DNA from: Pseudoxanthomonas yeongjuensis
GTDB taxonomy: Bacteria; Pseudomonadota; Gammaproteobacteria; Xanthomonadales; Xanthomonadaceae
DNA: 64,000 bases
Reading direction: 5' to 3'
Assembly: GCF_010093345.1 (NCBI RefSeq)
Contig: NZ_PDWT01000009.1
Span: 23,389-87,388 of the forward strand
Shown here piece by piece: positions 29,965 through 39,941 of the stretch. The notes beneath the pieces were generated by a model. That model was not told the origin of the DNA and ran no database searches. It was given only the letters and a program-made list of their open reading frames with translations. Position numbers and translations under genes: made by a program. Positions within the stretch are counted from its first letter, which is position 1; the number at the start of each line of letters is the position of its first letter.

Positions 29965-31076
29965 GCGTAGACCTTCCCAGCGCTTTCGGCGCGGCGGTGC
30001 TGAGCGCACGGATCCGCAGCACGCCGGAGGATTTCCGGGTAGAGGAAATCGATGCGTTCGAGCCCACGGGCGAAGGCGAGCACCTGCTGCTGACCATCGA
30101 GAAGCGAGGCTTGAACACCGCGGCCGTAGCCAAGCAGCTGGCCGCATGGGCGGGGTTGCCGGAGATGGCGATCGGCTATGCCGGGATGAAAGACCGGCAT
30201 GCGGTGACGCGCCAGCGTTTCAGCCTGCACCTGCCCAGGCGCGTGGCGCCGGAGATGGCGACCCTGCAGGCGGACGGTCCCGGATCGGGCCCGGGACCCT
30301 ACCTGAGCGTGCTCGACGCCACCTGGCACAACCGCAAGCTGCCGCGCGGCGCGCTGGCCGGCAACCGCTTCGCGCTGGTGCTGCGCGACGTGCAAGGCGA
30401 ACGCGCGGCCATCGACGCGCGGCTGGCACGGATCGCCGCATGCGGTTTGCCCAACTGGTTCGGCGAACAGCGATTCGGTCGCGGGGGCGGCAACATCGCG
30501 GCGGCATTGTCGATGTTCGCGGGCCGGCGCGTGCGCCGCGACCAGCGCTCGATCCTGCTGTCGGCGGCGCGTTCGGAGTTGTTCAATCGCGTGCTTGCCG
30601 CGCGTGTACGCGACGCGAGCTGGGACCAGGGTACGGACGGCGAGGTATGGATGCTTTCCGGCAGCCGCAGCGTGTTCGGCCCGGAACCGTGGAGCGAGGA
30701 CCTGGCCGGGCGTCTGGCCCGGTTCGATATCCATCCCAGTGGACCGTTGTGGGGCGCGGGTGGACTGCGCAGCGTCGGCAAGTGCGCGGAGAGGGAGCTG
30801 GCCGCCTTGGACGACAAAGATGCGATCGCCCTGCGCGCCGGGCTGGAATCGGCCGGATTGAAGCAGGAGCGCAGGGCCTTGCGGCTGGTGGCCGAAGGCC
30901 TGGCGTGGCAATGGCAGGACGATTCTGCCCTGCGCCTGGCATTCTCGCTGCCGCCAGGCTGCTACGCGACGGCTTTGCTGCAGGAGCTCGGCCATGCCGC
31001 CGATGATTCCCTGTCGCAATGCCGCTCGTCGGAAAGCCCAGATGGGCACGGCCAGGGGCTGCAAGCCGGCGTATAA
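29961..31076 (+). CDS. truD: tRNA pseudouridine(13) synthase
   Basis: 371-residue enzyme converting U13 of tRNA-Glu to pseudouridine. The start is a GTG overlapping ispF. Family marks are [25 protein letters not shown], the catalytic Asp in [35 protein letters not shown], and [14 protein letters not shown] near the end. A tail of about 25 residues follows that last block and looks unconstrained. It belongs to the common ispDF-truD-surE-pcm gene order. Confidence 0.94.
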   Translation: MSVDLPSAFGAAVLSARIRSTPEDFRVEEIDAFEPTGEGEHLLLTIEKRGLNTAAVAKQLAAWAGLPEMAIGYAGMKDRHAVTRQRFSLHLPRRVAPEMATLQADGPGSGPGPYLSVLDATWHNRKLPRGALAGNRFALVLRDVQGERAAIDARLARIAACGLPNWFGEQRFGRGGGNIAAALSMFAGRRVRRDQRSILLSAARSELFNRVLAARVRDASWDQGTDGEVWMLSGSRSVFGPEPWSEDLAGRLARFDIHPSGPLWGAGGLRSVGKCAERELAALDDKDAIALRAGLESAGLKQERRALRLVAEGLAWQWQDDSALRLAFSLPPGCYATALLQELGHAADDSLSQCRSSESPDGHGQGLQAGV

Positions 31077-31158
31077 GCCGAATTGGGCATCCGGATGATG
31101 TCCGTTCCAATACCCAGGGAGGCCTGTTTCTTTAGGTATATCTTCGGAGGGAATCGTC

Positions 31159-31389
31159 ATGAAAGCTTTTCTGAGCTTCGCGGTCGTTTCGTCGACGCTC
31201 CTGTTGTTGACGGCTTGCGCCAGCACCGGGACCGCCTATGAAAAAGCGCCGATGCAGCACGAAAGCGTGGTGACCGACAACACCTACGTTGCTACGGTCG
31301 AGTACATCGCCAAGCAGCGTGGCACCCGGGTCATGTGGGTCAACCCGCCGAAGAAGCGGATCGTCGAGCCCGTAGCCACCACTCAATAG
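31159..31389 (+). CDS. small lipoprotein, unknown function
   Basis: 76 residues. Signal sequence and lipobox LLLLTAC place Cys near residue 20. The mature part of about 56 residues is polar with a basic C-terminal RGTRVMWVNPPKKRIVEP segment. CTTCGGAGGGAATCGTC gives a strong ribosome site. It may be transcribed alone: a TATATC box lies upstream. No family is recognised; similar short NPPxKR-ending lipoproteins occur in related genomes as far as I recall. Confidence 0.75.
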   Translation: MKAFLSFAVVSSTLLLLTACASTGTAYEKAPMQHESVVTDNTYVATVEYIAKQRGTRVMWVNPPKKRIVEPVATTQ

Positions 31390-31422
31390 CCGCAGTCGGA
31401 AAGCGCGTAGCGCGGCCGCCCC

Positions 31423-31962
31423 TCAGCGCCGCGCCAGCAACACCAGCACGGCGCCGGTACCGCCTTGCGCGGCCGGTGCGGAATGGAATGCGAGGATGTC
31501 GGCGCGCTGCCGCAGCATGCGGTCGACCAGGTTCTTCAACACCGGCATTCCCCCATCGTCGCGCCGGCCCTTGCCATGGATGATGCGCACGCAGCCGAAT
31601 TCATGGGCATGGGCCTCGGCGATGAAAGTCCTGAGCATCGATTCGGCCTGCGCCACCGTGGCGCCATGCAGGTCGAGTTCGTCCTGTGCCGAAAAGCGGC
31701 CGCGTTTCAATCGCTGGAAAACCGGCGCGGGCACTGCGTCGCGCCGGTAGCTCAGCGCATCGCCTGCCGCCAGCGCGGACAGGTCATCCAGCCCTCGCAG
31801 GAATTCGCTGCGCGCCTCGATCTCGTCGCGCTCGGCCATGCGCGCTGCCGGCCTGGGCCTGGGCTTGCGCGGCGGTAGCGCGGATTCCGGCAAGGGCTTG
31901 ACCGGACCTACCGCATCCCGGAACAGCGTCGCATCGTCGTCTTCGTCGGCTTGCTTTGACAT
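31423..31962 (-). CDS. Smr-domain DNA/RNA endonuclease-like protein
   Basis: 179 residues. A basic Pro/Arg-rich N-terminus leads to a C-terminal Smr domain (about residues 90-179) with [30 protein letters not shown] and the closing [19 protein letters not shown]. The LDLHG and HGKG motifs are the expected Smr signatures. Stand-alone Smr proteins are nicking nucleases or ribosome-rescue factors; the exact role is open. It is divergent from surE. Confidence 0.88.
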   Translation of the reverse strand: MSKQADEDDDATLFRDAVGPVKPLPESALPPRKPRPRPAARMAERDEIEARSEFLRGLDDLSALAAGDALSYRRDAVPAPVFQRLKRGRFSAQDELDLHGATVAQAESMLRTFIAEAHAHEFGCVRIIHGKGRRDDGGMPVLKNLVDRMLRQRADILAFHSAPAAQGGTGAVLVLLARR

Positions 31963-32090
31963 GCAGGCAGGTTAGTGCGCGCCGCGTGCTTCCGACAAGC
32001 AGGTGCGACCTGGCGGGGACGCCGCTCCCACGATCAAAGGGGAAGGCGCCATCCGCCTGCGGTATCATGAGGACGCCACAGAGGAACACC

Positions 32091-32870
32091 ATGCGCGTAC
32101 TGGTAAGCAATGCCGACGGCGTTGATGCGCCGGGCATCCAAACCCTCGCCGAAGGCCTGCGTGCCGCAGGCCATGAAGTCCTGGTGGTCGCACCCGACCG
32201 CGATCGCTCCGGGGCCAGCAATTCGCTGACCCTGGACCTGCCGATCCGGATCAAGAAGCTCGATGAACAAACCTGGCGCGTTGCCGGCACGCCCACCGAT
32301 TGCGTGCACCTGGCCCTGACCGGAATGCTGGAAACGGAGCCGGACATCGTCGTGTCCGGAATCAACAATGCCGCCAACCTGGGCGATGACGTGATCTATT
32401 CCGGCACCGTGTCGGCGGCGATGGAAGGGCGCTTCCTCGGCCTGCCTGCGGTGGCGATGTCGCTGGCGACCAGCGACCACAAGGCCAGGCATTTCGCGAC
32501 CGCCGCGCGCGCCGCGGTCGAAATCGTGGCCCGGCTGAAATCCGATCCGTTGCCCGCCGACACCATCCTCAACGTCAATGTTCCCGACCTGGCATGGGAC
32601 GAGATCGCCGGTTTCGAGGTCACCCGCCTCGGCAACCGCCATCGTTCCGAGGCCTGTCTGCCGCAGCCCGATCCGCGCGGCGGCACGGTGTACTGGATAG
32701 GCCCGGCGGGACAGGAGCAGGATGCCGGCCCCGGCACCGATTTCCACGCGGTACGCACCGGTTTCATTTCCATCACCCCGATCCATGTCGACCTGACCCG
32801 TTACCAGGCGCTGGAAAAAGTCGCCAGCTGGGTCAGCGGCCTCAGCGATTCGCTGGGGGCGCCGGCATGA
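32091..32870 (+). CDS. surE: 5'/3'-nucleotidase SurE with altered metal site
   Basis: 259-residue nucleotidase/exopolyphosphatase family protein, normally dephosphorylating nucleoside monophosphates. It matches xanthomonad SurE throughout: [59 protein letters not shown]. The first motif reads [16 protein letters not shown], whereas the family has SNDDG. Codon 8 is GCC (Ala) where the first magnesium-binding Asp is expected. Activity may therefore be reduced, or the base may be an error. The start at 32091 matches the family. It overlaps pcm by four bases. Confidence 0.93.
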   Translation: MRVLVSNADGVDAPGIQTLAEGLRAAGHEVLVVAPDRDRSGASNSLTLDLPIRIKKLDEQTWRVAGTPTDCVHLALTGMLETEPDIVVSGINNAANLGDDVIYSGTVSAAMEGRFLGLPAVAMSLATSDHKARHFATAARAAVEIVARLKSDPLPADTILNVNVPDLAWDEIAGFEVTRLGNRHRSEACLPQPDPRGGTVYWIGPAGQEQDAGPGTDFHAVRTGFISITPIHVDLTRYQALEKVASWVSGLSDSLGAPA

Positions 32871-33562
32871 CCCCACGGCTGCGCCTGCAACCGGAAGCGG
32901 TGGGCCAGGGCATGACTTCGCAACGCGTCCGCGATCGCCTGGTCGAGCGGCTGCGCGAAACCGGCATCCGCGATGAAAACGTCCTCAATGCCATCCGCAC
33001 CGTGCCGCGCCATCTGTTCGTCGATGAGGCCCTGGCCACGCGCGCGTACGAGGACACCGCGCTGCCCATCGGCCACAGCCAGACCATTTCGCAGCCGTGG
33101 GTGGTGGCGCGCATGACCGAAGCGCTGTTGCTGCAGAATCCCCTGCTGAAGCGGGCGCCGAAGAAGGTGCTGGAGATCGGCACCGGTTCCGGCTATCAGG
33201 CGGCGATCCTCGCGGCGCTGGGGCTGGAGGTCTATACCGTCGAGCGCATCGGCGACCTGTTGCGCCAGGCGCGCAAGCGCCTGCGCCAGTTGGGCATGAA
33301 CGTGCGCAGCAAGCACGACGACGGCCGCATCGGCTGGCCGGAACACGCGCCCTACGACGCGATCATCGTCACCGCGGCCGCACCGGCCCTGGTCAATGCC
33401 TTGGTCGAGCAGCTCGCGGTCGGCGCGCATCTGGTCGCGCCGGTCGGTGGCGCTTCCTCGCAATCCCTGGTCAAGCTGACCAAGCGCGAAGATGGCGGCG
33501 TGGACGAACAGGTGCTGGCGCCGGTGGTGTTCGTGCCATTGCTGTCCGGCACCCTGGACTGA
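32867..33562 (+). CDS. pcm: protein-L-isoaspartate O-methyltransferase
   Basis: 231-residue repair enzyme methylating isoaspartyl residues in aged proteins. [47 protein letters not shown] and the SAM motif [19 protein letters not shown] are diagnostic. [16 protein letters not shown] closes the fold. Translation is coupled to surE (ATGA), the conserved surE-pcm stress-repair pair; yqaA follows three bases after the stop. Confidence 0.96.
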   Translation: MTPRLRLQPEAVGQGMTSQRVRDRLVERLRETGIRDENVLNAIRTVPRHLFVDEALATRAYEDTALPIGHSQTISQPWVVARMTEALLLQNPLLKRAPKKVLEIGTGSGYQAAILAALGLEVYTVERIGDLLRQARKRLRQLGMNVRSKHDDGRIGWPEHAPYDAIIVTAAAPALVNALVEQLAVGAHLVAPVGGASSQSLVKLTKREDGGVDEQVLAPVVFVPLLSGTLD

Positions 33563-33565
33563 GCC

Positions 33566-34180
33566 ATGAAGATATTCGGTCCCTTGTATGCCCGCGCCAT
33601 CCAGTGGGCGCAACACCGGCACGCGCCCCGGTTGCTGACCGGGCTCAGCTTCATCGAAGCCATCATCTTTCCGGTGCCGCCGGAAGTGATGCTGGCGCCG
33701 ATGTCGCTGGCGCAACCGAAACGTGCGTTGTGGTTCGCTACCTTGAGCCTGATCGGCTCGCTGGCCGGTGCGCTGGTCGGTTACGCACTGGGCCATTTCG
33801 CCTTCGCCGCGCTGCAGCCGGCGATCGAGTGGCTGGGTTGGAGCGGAAAGATCGATGCGCAGGTGGCGCAGTTGCGCCAGGTCGTGGCGGAGTCGCCATG
33901 GAAGGCATTCTGGCTGCTGGTGCTTGCAGGATTCACGCCGATTCCACTGAAGATATTCACCTGGGCCTCAGGCATCGTCGGCGTGCCGCTGGTACCGTTC
34001 CTTGCAAGCATGTTCGTGGGTCGTGGCAAGCGCCTGTATCTCGTCGCCGGCGCGATCAAGCTGGGTGGGGCGCGTGCGGAAGCGGCGCTGCATCGCTGGA
34101 TCGAACCGGTCGGCTGGATTTCGACTGCGCTGTTGCTGGCGCTGATCGGCTGGGTGGTATGGAAGGCGAACGGTGGATGA
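33566..34180 (+). CDS. YqaA/DedA-family (VTT domain) membrane protein
   Basis: 204-residue inner-membrane protein with about five hydrophobic segments. SFIEAIIFPVPPEVMLAPMSLA and GFTPIPLKIFTWASGIVGV are the conserved re-entrant elements of the YqaA/DedA group. DedA-like proteins take part in lipid flipping and envelope homeostasis; the YqaA branch itself is poorly characterised. It lies between pcm and nlpD in the conserved order and is probably in the same transcript. Confidence 0.88.
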   Translation: MKIFGPLYARAIQWAQHRHAPRLLTGLSFIEAIIFPVPPEVMLAPMSLAQPKRALWFATLSLIGSLAGALVGYALGHFAFAALQPAIEWLGWSGKIDAQVAQLRQVVAESPWKAFWLLVLAGFTPIPLKIFTWASGIVGVPLVPFLASMFVGRGKRLYLVAGAIKLGGARAEAALHRWIEPVGWISTALLLALIGWVVWKANGG

Positions 34181-34204
34181 GCAGACAACGGATGAATCGC
34201 AACG

Positions 34205-34993
34205 ATGCCGCATAGAAGCATGAGTTACGCCCGGCGTGCCCTGGCACTGGCGACCGCAGCACTGCTGCTGGCTGCGTGCAGCAGCAGCGTGGTGCGTGAA
34301 ACCCCGTCTTCAAGCGCCTCGCAACGCATCGTCTCCAAGCCGAAATACGGCGCCACCGCACGCGTGCAGCGCGGCGATACGCTATATGGCGTGGCCTTCC
34401 GCAACGGCATCGATTTCCGCGATCTGGCGACCTGGAACGGTATCGGCGCGCCTTACACGATCTACCCGGGACAGAGCCTCAGGCTGTATCCATCGAGTGG
34501 CAAGGGTGCTGCCGCGACCGGCACGAGCTCCGCGAGCACTACCGCTGTCCGGCCCAAGCCCCCTGTCGTTACGGCCCCGCCGCGGCCGGTGGCCCCGCCC
34601 TCGGTTGCGCCCACGAACAGCGGCGTGTCGTGGCGCTGGCCGGCCGATGGTGCGGTGATCGGGAGATTCGCCGCCGGCGATGCGACCAAGCAGGGCGTGG
34701 ATATAGCCGGCAGCAGCGGACAATCGGTGCGCGCTGCGGCAGATGGCGTGGTCGTGTATTCCGGTGGCGGGCTGGTGGGCTATGGCGAACTGGTCATCAT
34801 CAAGCACAACGAATCCTGGCTGTCCGCGTACGGCCACAACCGTACCCGCCTGGTCAACGAAGGCCAGAACGTGAAGGCCGGCCAGCAGATCGCCGAGATG
34901 GGCCGCAGCGGCGCTTCGCGCGACATGCTGCACTTCGAGATCCGCTACAACGGCAAGCCGGTGGACCCGCAACAGTATCTGCCGAAGCGATAG
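34205..34993 (+). CDS. nlpD: LysM/M23 lipoprotein NlpD (amidase activator type)
   Basis: 262 residues. A lipobox (LLLAAC) is followed by a LysM domain (ARVQRGDTLYGVAFRNGI...YTIYPGQSLRLYP), a Pro-rich linker, and a LytM/M23 domain. The M23 active site is degenerate: TKQGVDIAGSSG lacks the usual first zinc His, as in E. coli NlpD, so it should activate AmiC-type amidases rather than cut the wall. The start could be 34205 or the Met at 34220. No rpoS follows, unlike the enterobacterial nlpD-rpoS pair. Confidence 0.92.
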   Translation: MPHRSMSYARRALALATAALLLAACSSSVVRETPSSSASQRIVSKPKYGATARVQRGDTLYGVAFRNGIDFRDLATWNGIGAPYTIYPGQSLRLYPSSGKGAAATGTSSASTTAVRPKPPVVTAPPRPVAPPSVAPTNSGVSWRWPADGAVIGRFAAGDATKQGVDIAGSSGQSVRAAADGVVVYSGGGLVGYGELVIIKHNESWLSAYGHNRTRLVNEGQNVKAGQQIAEMGRSGASRDMLHFEIRYNGKPVDPQQYLPKR

Positions 34994-34995
34994 CT

Positions 34996-35105
34996 CTGGT
35001 CCCCGGAGGGGACTTCCTTCGGGGCGCAGGTCCAAGCCCGCACGGAGGCGTTTGATTTCGCGCCAGAGCATCCGAGCAAGCTCGGATCCACAGGGAAACA
35101 GCAGG
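34996..35105. repeat. intergenic inverted repeat CTCTGG...CCAGAG
   Basis: The segment after nlpD begins TCTGGTCCCCGGAGGGGACTT, which is itself a hairpin, and ends CGCCAGAGCATCCGAGCAAGCTCGGAT. It looks like a lineage-specific palindromic element, and it separates convergent genes. Only one copy is in this window. Confidence 0.4.
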
Positions 35106-35125
35106 GCAGACGGACAGGCCCGACC

Positions 35126-35500
35126 CTAGGAACTCAGCAGGAACCCCGCTACCACGCGCCGGCCTTCGCCGGCCAGTACATTGAAGGTGCGGGCCGCCGC
35201 CGCGTTGGTCATCACCTCGATGCCGATGCCACGGGTCAGGCAGGCGGCCATCACCGCCGCCGCAGGGAACACCTGGCGATCGCCGGTGCCCAGCAGGACC
35301 AGTTCGGGATTGAGCGCCAGCAGCGGGGCCATGTCTTCAGGCGCAAGATCGATGCCTGCGCTCGCTTTCCAGTCTTCGATCAACTCGTTCGGCGCCAGGA
35401 TGAAGCTGGTTTCCAGCACCCGGTCGTTGACCTTGGCGCTGCGACCGTCGGCCGCGCGCAGGGCATAGGCGTAGTCGGGGAGTTCGTGGTTCAGCTGCAT
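35126..35500 (-). CDS. Mth938-like/NDUFAF3-type domain protein
   Basis: 124-residue soluble protein of the Mth938-like family (DUF498). ETSFILAPNELIEDW, LLALNPELVLLGTGDRQVFP and GIGIEVMTNAAAARTFNVLAGEGRRVVAGFLL match the fold. In eukaryotes the homologue helps assemble respiratory complex I. The bacterial role is unknown; it has no catalytic motif. Confidence 0.85.
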   Translation of the reverse strand: MQLNHELPDYAYALRAADGRSAKVNDRVLETSFILAPNELIEDWKASAGIDLAPEDMAPLLALNPELVLLGTGDRQVFPAAAVMAACLTRGIGIEVMTNAAAARTFNVLAGEGRRVVAGFLLSS

Positions 35501-35605
35501 GGATGGGAAGCAGTAAAGGGGAAAGGGTGAATAGCAAAGGGTAAACCGCCAAAGCGCGTGCTTTAACCCTTGGCTATTTACTCTTCACCATTGGCGCATC
35601 GCCCT
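35501..35605. repeat. inverted repeat between Mth938-like gene and yhbY
   Basis: AAGGGTGAATAGCAAAGGGTAAA (35524-35546) is mirrored imperfectly by TTTAACCCTTGGCTATTTACTCTTCACC (35571-35598). This composition recalls the AAAGGCTAAAGGC runs near 7930. It probably forms a transcribed hairpin. Confidence 0.5.
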
Positions 35606-35911
35606 TTACTTCCGCGGAAGCACGATCTGGCGGTGGTCCTTGCTGGGCCGGTACAGCACCGCGACGTGGCCGATGCGCTGGACCAGCCCGGCACCGGATT
35701 TGTCCACGATCTCGGCGATCATGGCGTCCCGCGCTTCGCGGTCCTCTGCGCCGATCTTGATCTTGACCAGTTCGTGCTGCTCCAGGACCGCGTCCAGTTC
35801 GGCCAGGAAGGCGGGCGTAAGGCCCTTGGCGCCGATCTGGAGCAGGGCTTTCAGGTCGTGCGCGTGGCCGCGCAGGAAGCGCGACTGGCTGGAGGTCAAA
35901 GCAGTGGACAT
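35606..35911 (-). CDS. yhbY: YhbY/CRS1 ribosome-assembly RNA-binding protein
   Basis: 101-residue CRM-domain protein binding pre-50S ribosomal particles. [47 protein letters not shown] covers the first half, including the GxxG loop. The end [12 protein letters not shown] is typical. It is divergent from rlmE, a common and functionally coherent arrangement since both act on 23S rRNA or the large subunit. Confidence 0.92.
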   Translation of the reverse strand: MSTALTSSQSRFLRGHAHDLKALLQIGAKGLTPAFLAELDAVLEQHELVKIKIGAEDREARDAMIAEIVDKSGAGLVQRIGHVAVLYRPSKDHRQIVLPRK

Positions 35912-36015
35912 GCGCTGCGGTACGGGACTGGAAGGGGGTTCAGGGTATCATGCGGCCTTCCCCGCGATCCTTTTTCCCAGTGCCCACGGGCGCTTCGGGA
36001 AGTCCCCAGAGCCCG

Positions 36016-36648
36016 ATGGCCACCCGAAGCAAAAGCAGCCAGCGCTGGCTCAAAGAGCATTTCGCCGACCCCTACGTGAAAAAGGCGCAGGCCGAGGGCC
36101 TGCGTTCGCGCGCGGCGTACAAGCTGGAGGAGCTGATCGAGCGCGACCGCCTGCTCAAGCCGGGCATGGTGGTGGTGGACCTGGGCGCGGCTCCGGGCGG
36201 CTGGTCGCAGTTCGTGCGCAAGGCGCTGGGCGACAGCGGCCGGGTGGTGGCGATGGACATCCTGGAGATGCCCGGCCTGGCCGGGGTGGACTTCCTTCAT
36301 GGGGATTTCAGGGAGGATGACGTCCTATCGCAGCTGGAGGCGATGTTGGGCGGGCAGCAAGTGGACCTTGTGCTGTCGGATATGGCCCCCAATAAGAGTG
36401 GTGTGGATGCGGTCGACCAGCCGCGCATGATGCATCTGGCCGAGCTGGCGATGGATTTCGCCGACGGCCACCTGAAACCCGGCGGCGCGTTCCTGATCAA
36501 GCTGTTCCAGGGCACGGGTTTCGACGGCTACGTGCGTGAACTGCGGCGGCGTTACGAAAAAGTGGTCATCCGCAAGCCGGATGCGTCACGCAAGCGTTCG
36601 CCGGAAGTCTATGCACTGGGCCAGGGCAAGCTGCTGCACAAGAAATGA
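36016..36648 (+). CDS. rlmE: 23S rRNA (uridine2552-2'-O) methyltransferase RlmE/FtsJ
   Basis: 210-residue enzyme methylating U2552 in the ribosomal A-loop. [17 protein letters not shown] carries the first catalytic Lys, [15 protein letters not shown] the SAM site, [14 protein letters not shown] the catalytic Asp and [14 protein letters not shown] the second Lys. I start at 36016; the upstream frame adds 22 Pro/Ser-rich residues not seen in the family. It precedes ftsH, the conserved rlmE-ftsH pair. Confidence 0.96.
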   Translation: MATRSKSSQRWLKEHFADPYVKKAQAEGLRSRAAYKLEELIERDRLLKPGMVVVDLGAAPGGWSQFVRKALGDSGRVVAMDILEMPGLAGVDFLHGDFREDDVLSQLEAMLGGQQVDLVLSDMAPNKSGVDAVDQPRMMHLAELAMDFADGHLKPGGAFLIKLFQGTGFDGYVRELRRRYEKVVIRKPDASRKRSPEVYALGQGKLLHKK

Positions 36649-36728
36649 GCGCCCGGAATCGGTAGTTCGATACGGGTCGATGTAGTCTGGCAATCGCGTC
36701 ATTTAAGGAATATCCGGAGTCGATGAGG

Positions 36729-38645
<1,917 letters not shown>

Positions 38646-38668
38646 TCCGTTCCGCCGGTTGTTTTCGT

Positions 38669-38702
38669 CACGAAGGACGGCCTTGGCCGTCCTTCGTGTT
38701 TT
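38669..38702 (+). terminator. strong rho-independent terminator of ftsH
   Basis: Perfect 14-base stem CACGAAGGACGGCC/GGCCGTCCTTCGTG with a two-base spacer, followed by TTTT. Confidence 0.92.
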
Positions 38703-38728
38703 GGGGCGTGCGTTTTTGGGGACATAAT
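38701..38728 (+). promoter_or_regulatory. predicted promoter for the small gene and folP
   Basis: TTGGGG and CATAAT hexamers are 16 bases apart, directly after the ftsH terminator and 35 bases before the next ATG. Confidence 0.4.
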
Positions 38729-38763
38729 CATCGCGCCGTCATCGCGGGGTTGGAGGAGCATCG

Positions 38764-38916
38764 ATGAAAAGCAGTCGCATGGCCCTGGCCATCCCGCTGG
38801 GCATCGCCATTGGCGCGGCGGTCGGCGTTGCCACTGGCAACCTGGCCTTGTGGATCGGCGTGGGCGTCGCCATCGGCGTGGCCCTGGCCGCAACCGAAAA
38901 GGACAAGAAATCCTGA
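38764..38916 (+). CDS. 50-residue hydrophobic glycine-zipper-like protein
   Basis: Small gene with a good GGAGG ribosome site eight bases upstream (TTGGAGGAGCATCG) and a predicted promoter. The product begins MKSSRMALAIPLGIAIGAAV and has a glycine-spaced hydrophobic stretch (GVATGNLALWIGVGVAIGV) ending in a charged EKDKKS tail, so it probably spans the membrane once or twice. Its TGA shares one base with the folP ATG, coupling translation. Function is unknown. Confidence 0.75.
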   Translation: MKSSRMALAIPLGIAIGAAVGVATGNLALWIGVGVAIGVALAATEKDKKS

Positions 38917-39815
38917 TGTTCGACACCACGCCGCAACTCGACTGCGCCGGCCGCCTCCTCAAGCTCGATCGCCCGCAGGTGATGGGCATCGTCAACGTCA
39001 CCCCGGATTCGTTTTCCGATGGCGGCGCCCACGACGACCTGGAAGCAGCGGTAGCGCATGCATTGAAACTGGTGGAGGAGGGCGCGGACATCCTCGACAT
39101 CGGCGGCGAATCCACCCGTCCGGGCGCCGACGAGGTTCCGCTCGAAGAGGAGCTGCGCCGCGTCATCCCGGTGATCGAGCGGCTGGCGAAGGAAACCCGC
39201 CTGCCAATCAGCATCGATACCTCCAAACCCGAAGTGATGCGCGCCGCCGTCGCTGCGGGCGCGGGCATGATCAACGATGTGTATGCGCTGCGCCGCGAGG
39301 GCGCGCTGGATGCCGCGGCCTCGCTGGGCGTACCGGTGGTGCTGATGCACATGCTCGGCGAACCACGCTCCATGCAGCAGGCGCCCGACTACGACGACGT
39401 GGTCGGCGACGTGCACCGGTTCCTGGCCGAGCGCCTGTTCGCCGCGGAGATGTCCGGCATAGCCAAAAAGAATCTCATCGTCGATCCGGGCTTCGGTTTC
39501 GGCAAGAACACGCAGCACAACCTCGCCCTGCTCGCGCAGCTTGAGCGCTTCAACGAACTCGGCGTGCCGGTGCTGGCGGGACTTTCGCGCAAGCGCAGCA
39601 TCGGTGAAATCACCAGTCGCGATGCGGCGCAGGATCGCGTTGCAGGTTCGGTCGCCGCCCACCTGATCGCCGCACAGCGCGGCGCCATGATCCTGCGCGT
39701 GCACGACGTCGCCGCCACGGTGGATGCCTTGAAGGTATGGAACGCGGTCGCCGCAGTGCCGACGCCGCGGGCGAAACCGGTCGACGCTACGATCCGCTGG
39801 CCGGATGACGATTGA
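38916..39815 (+). CDS. folP: dihydropteroate synthase
   Basis: 299-residue folate-pathway enzyme joining p-aminobenzoate with the pterin diphosphate; the sulfonamide target. VMGIVNVTPDSFSDGG and ADILDIGGESTRPGADEV are the pterin-site motifs; SIDTSKPEVMRAA, MINDVYAL, IVDPGFGFGK and LAGLSRKRSIGEIT complete the barrel. It starts on the last base of the upstream small gene. In many proteobacteria folP follows ftsH directly; here the 50-residue gene and a terminator intervene. Confidence 0.95.
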   Translation: MFDTTPQLDCAGRLLKLDRPQVMGIVNVTPDSFSDGGAHDDLEAAVAHALKLVEEGADILDIGGESTRPGADEVPLEEELRRVIPVIERLAKETRLPISIDTSKPEVMRAAVAAGAGMINDVYALRREGALDAAASLGVPVVLMHMLGEPRSMQQAPDYDDVVGDVHRFLAERLFAAEMSGIAKKNLIVDPGFGFGKNTQHNLALLAQLERFNELGVPVLAGLSRKRSIGEITSRDAAQDRVAGSVAAHLIAAQRGAMILRVHDVAATVDALKVWNAVAAVPTPRAKPVDATIRWPDDD

Positions 39816-39941
39816 CCGCTGCTTCCAGCGACTGTTGTTCCGCGCAGCGGGAGTCGCCGCCGTCGACCCGCCGGTTGCGTCCCGGCACTGCGGACAGGGT
39901 CCGCGACCACGGACTGCGTGGCCGCAGCGGCGGGTTGGGCG

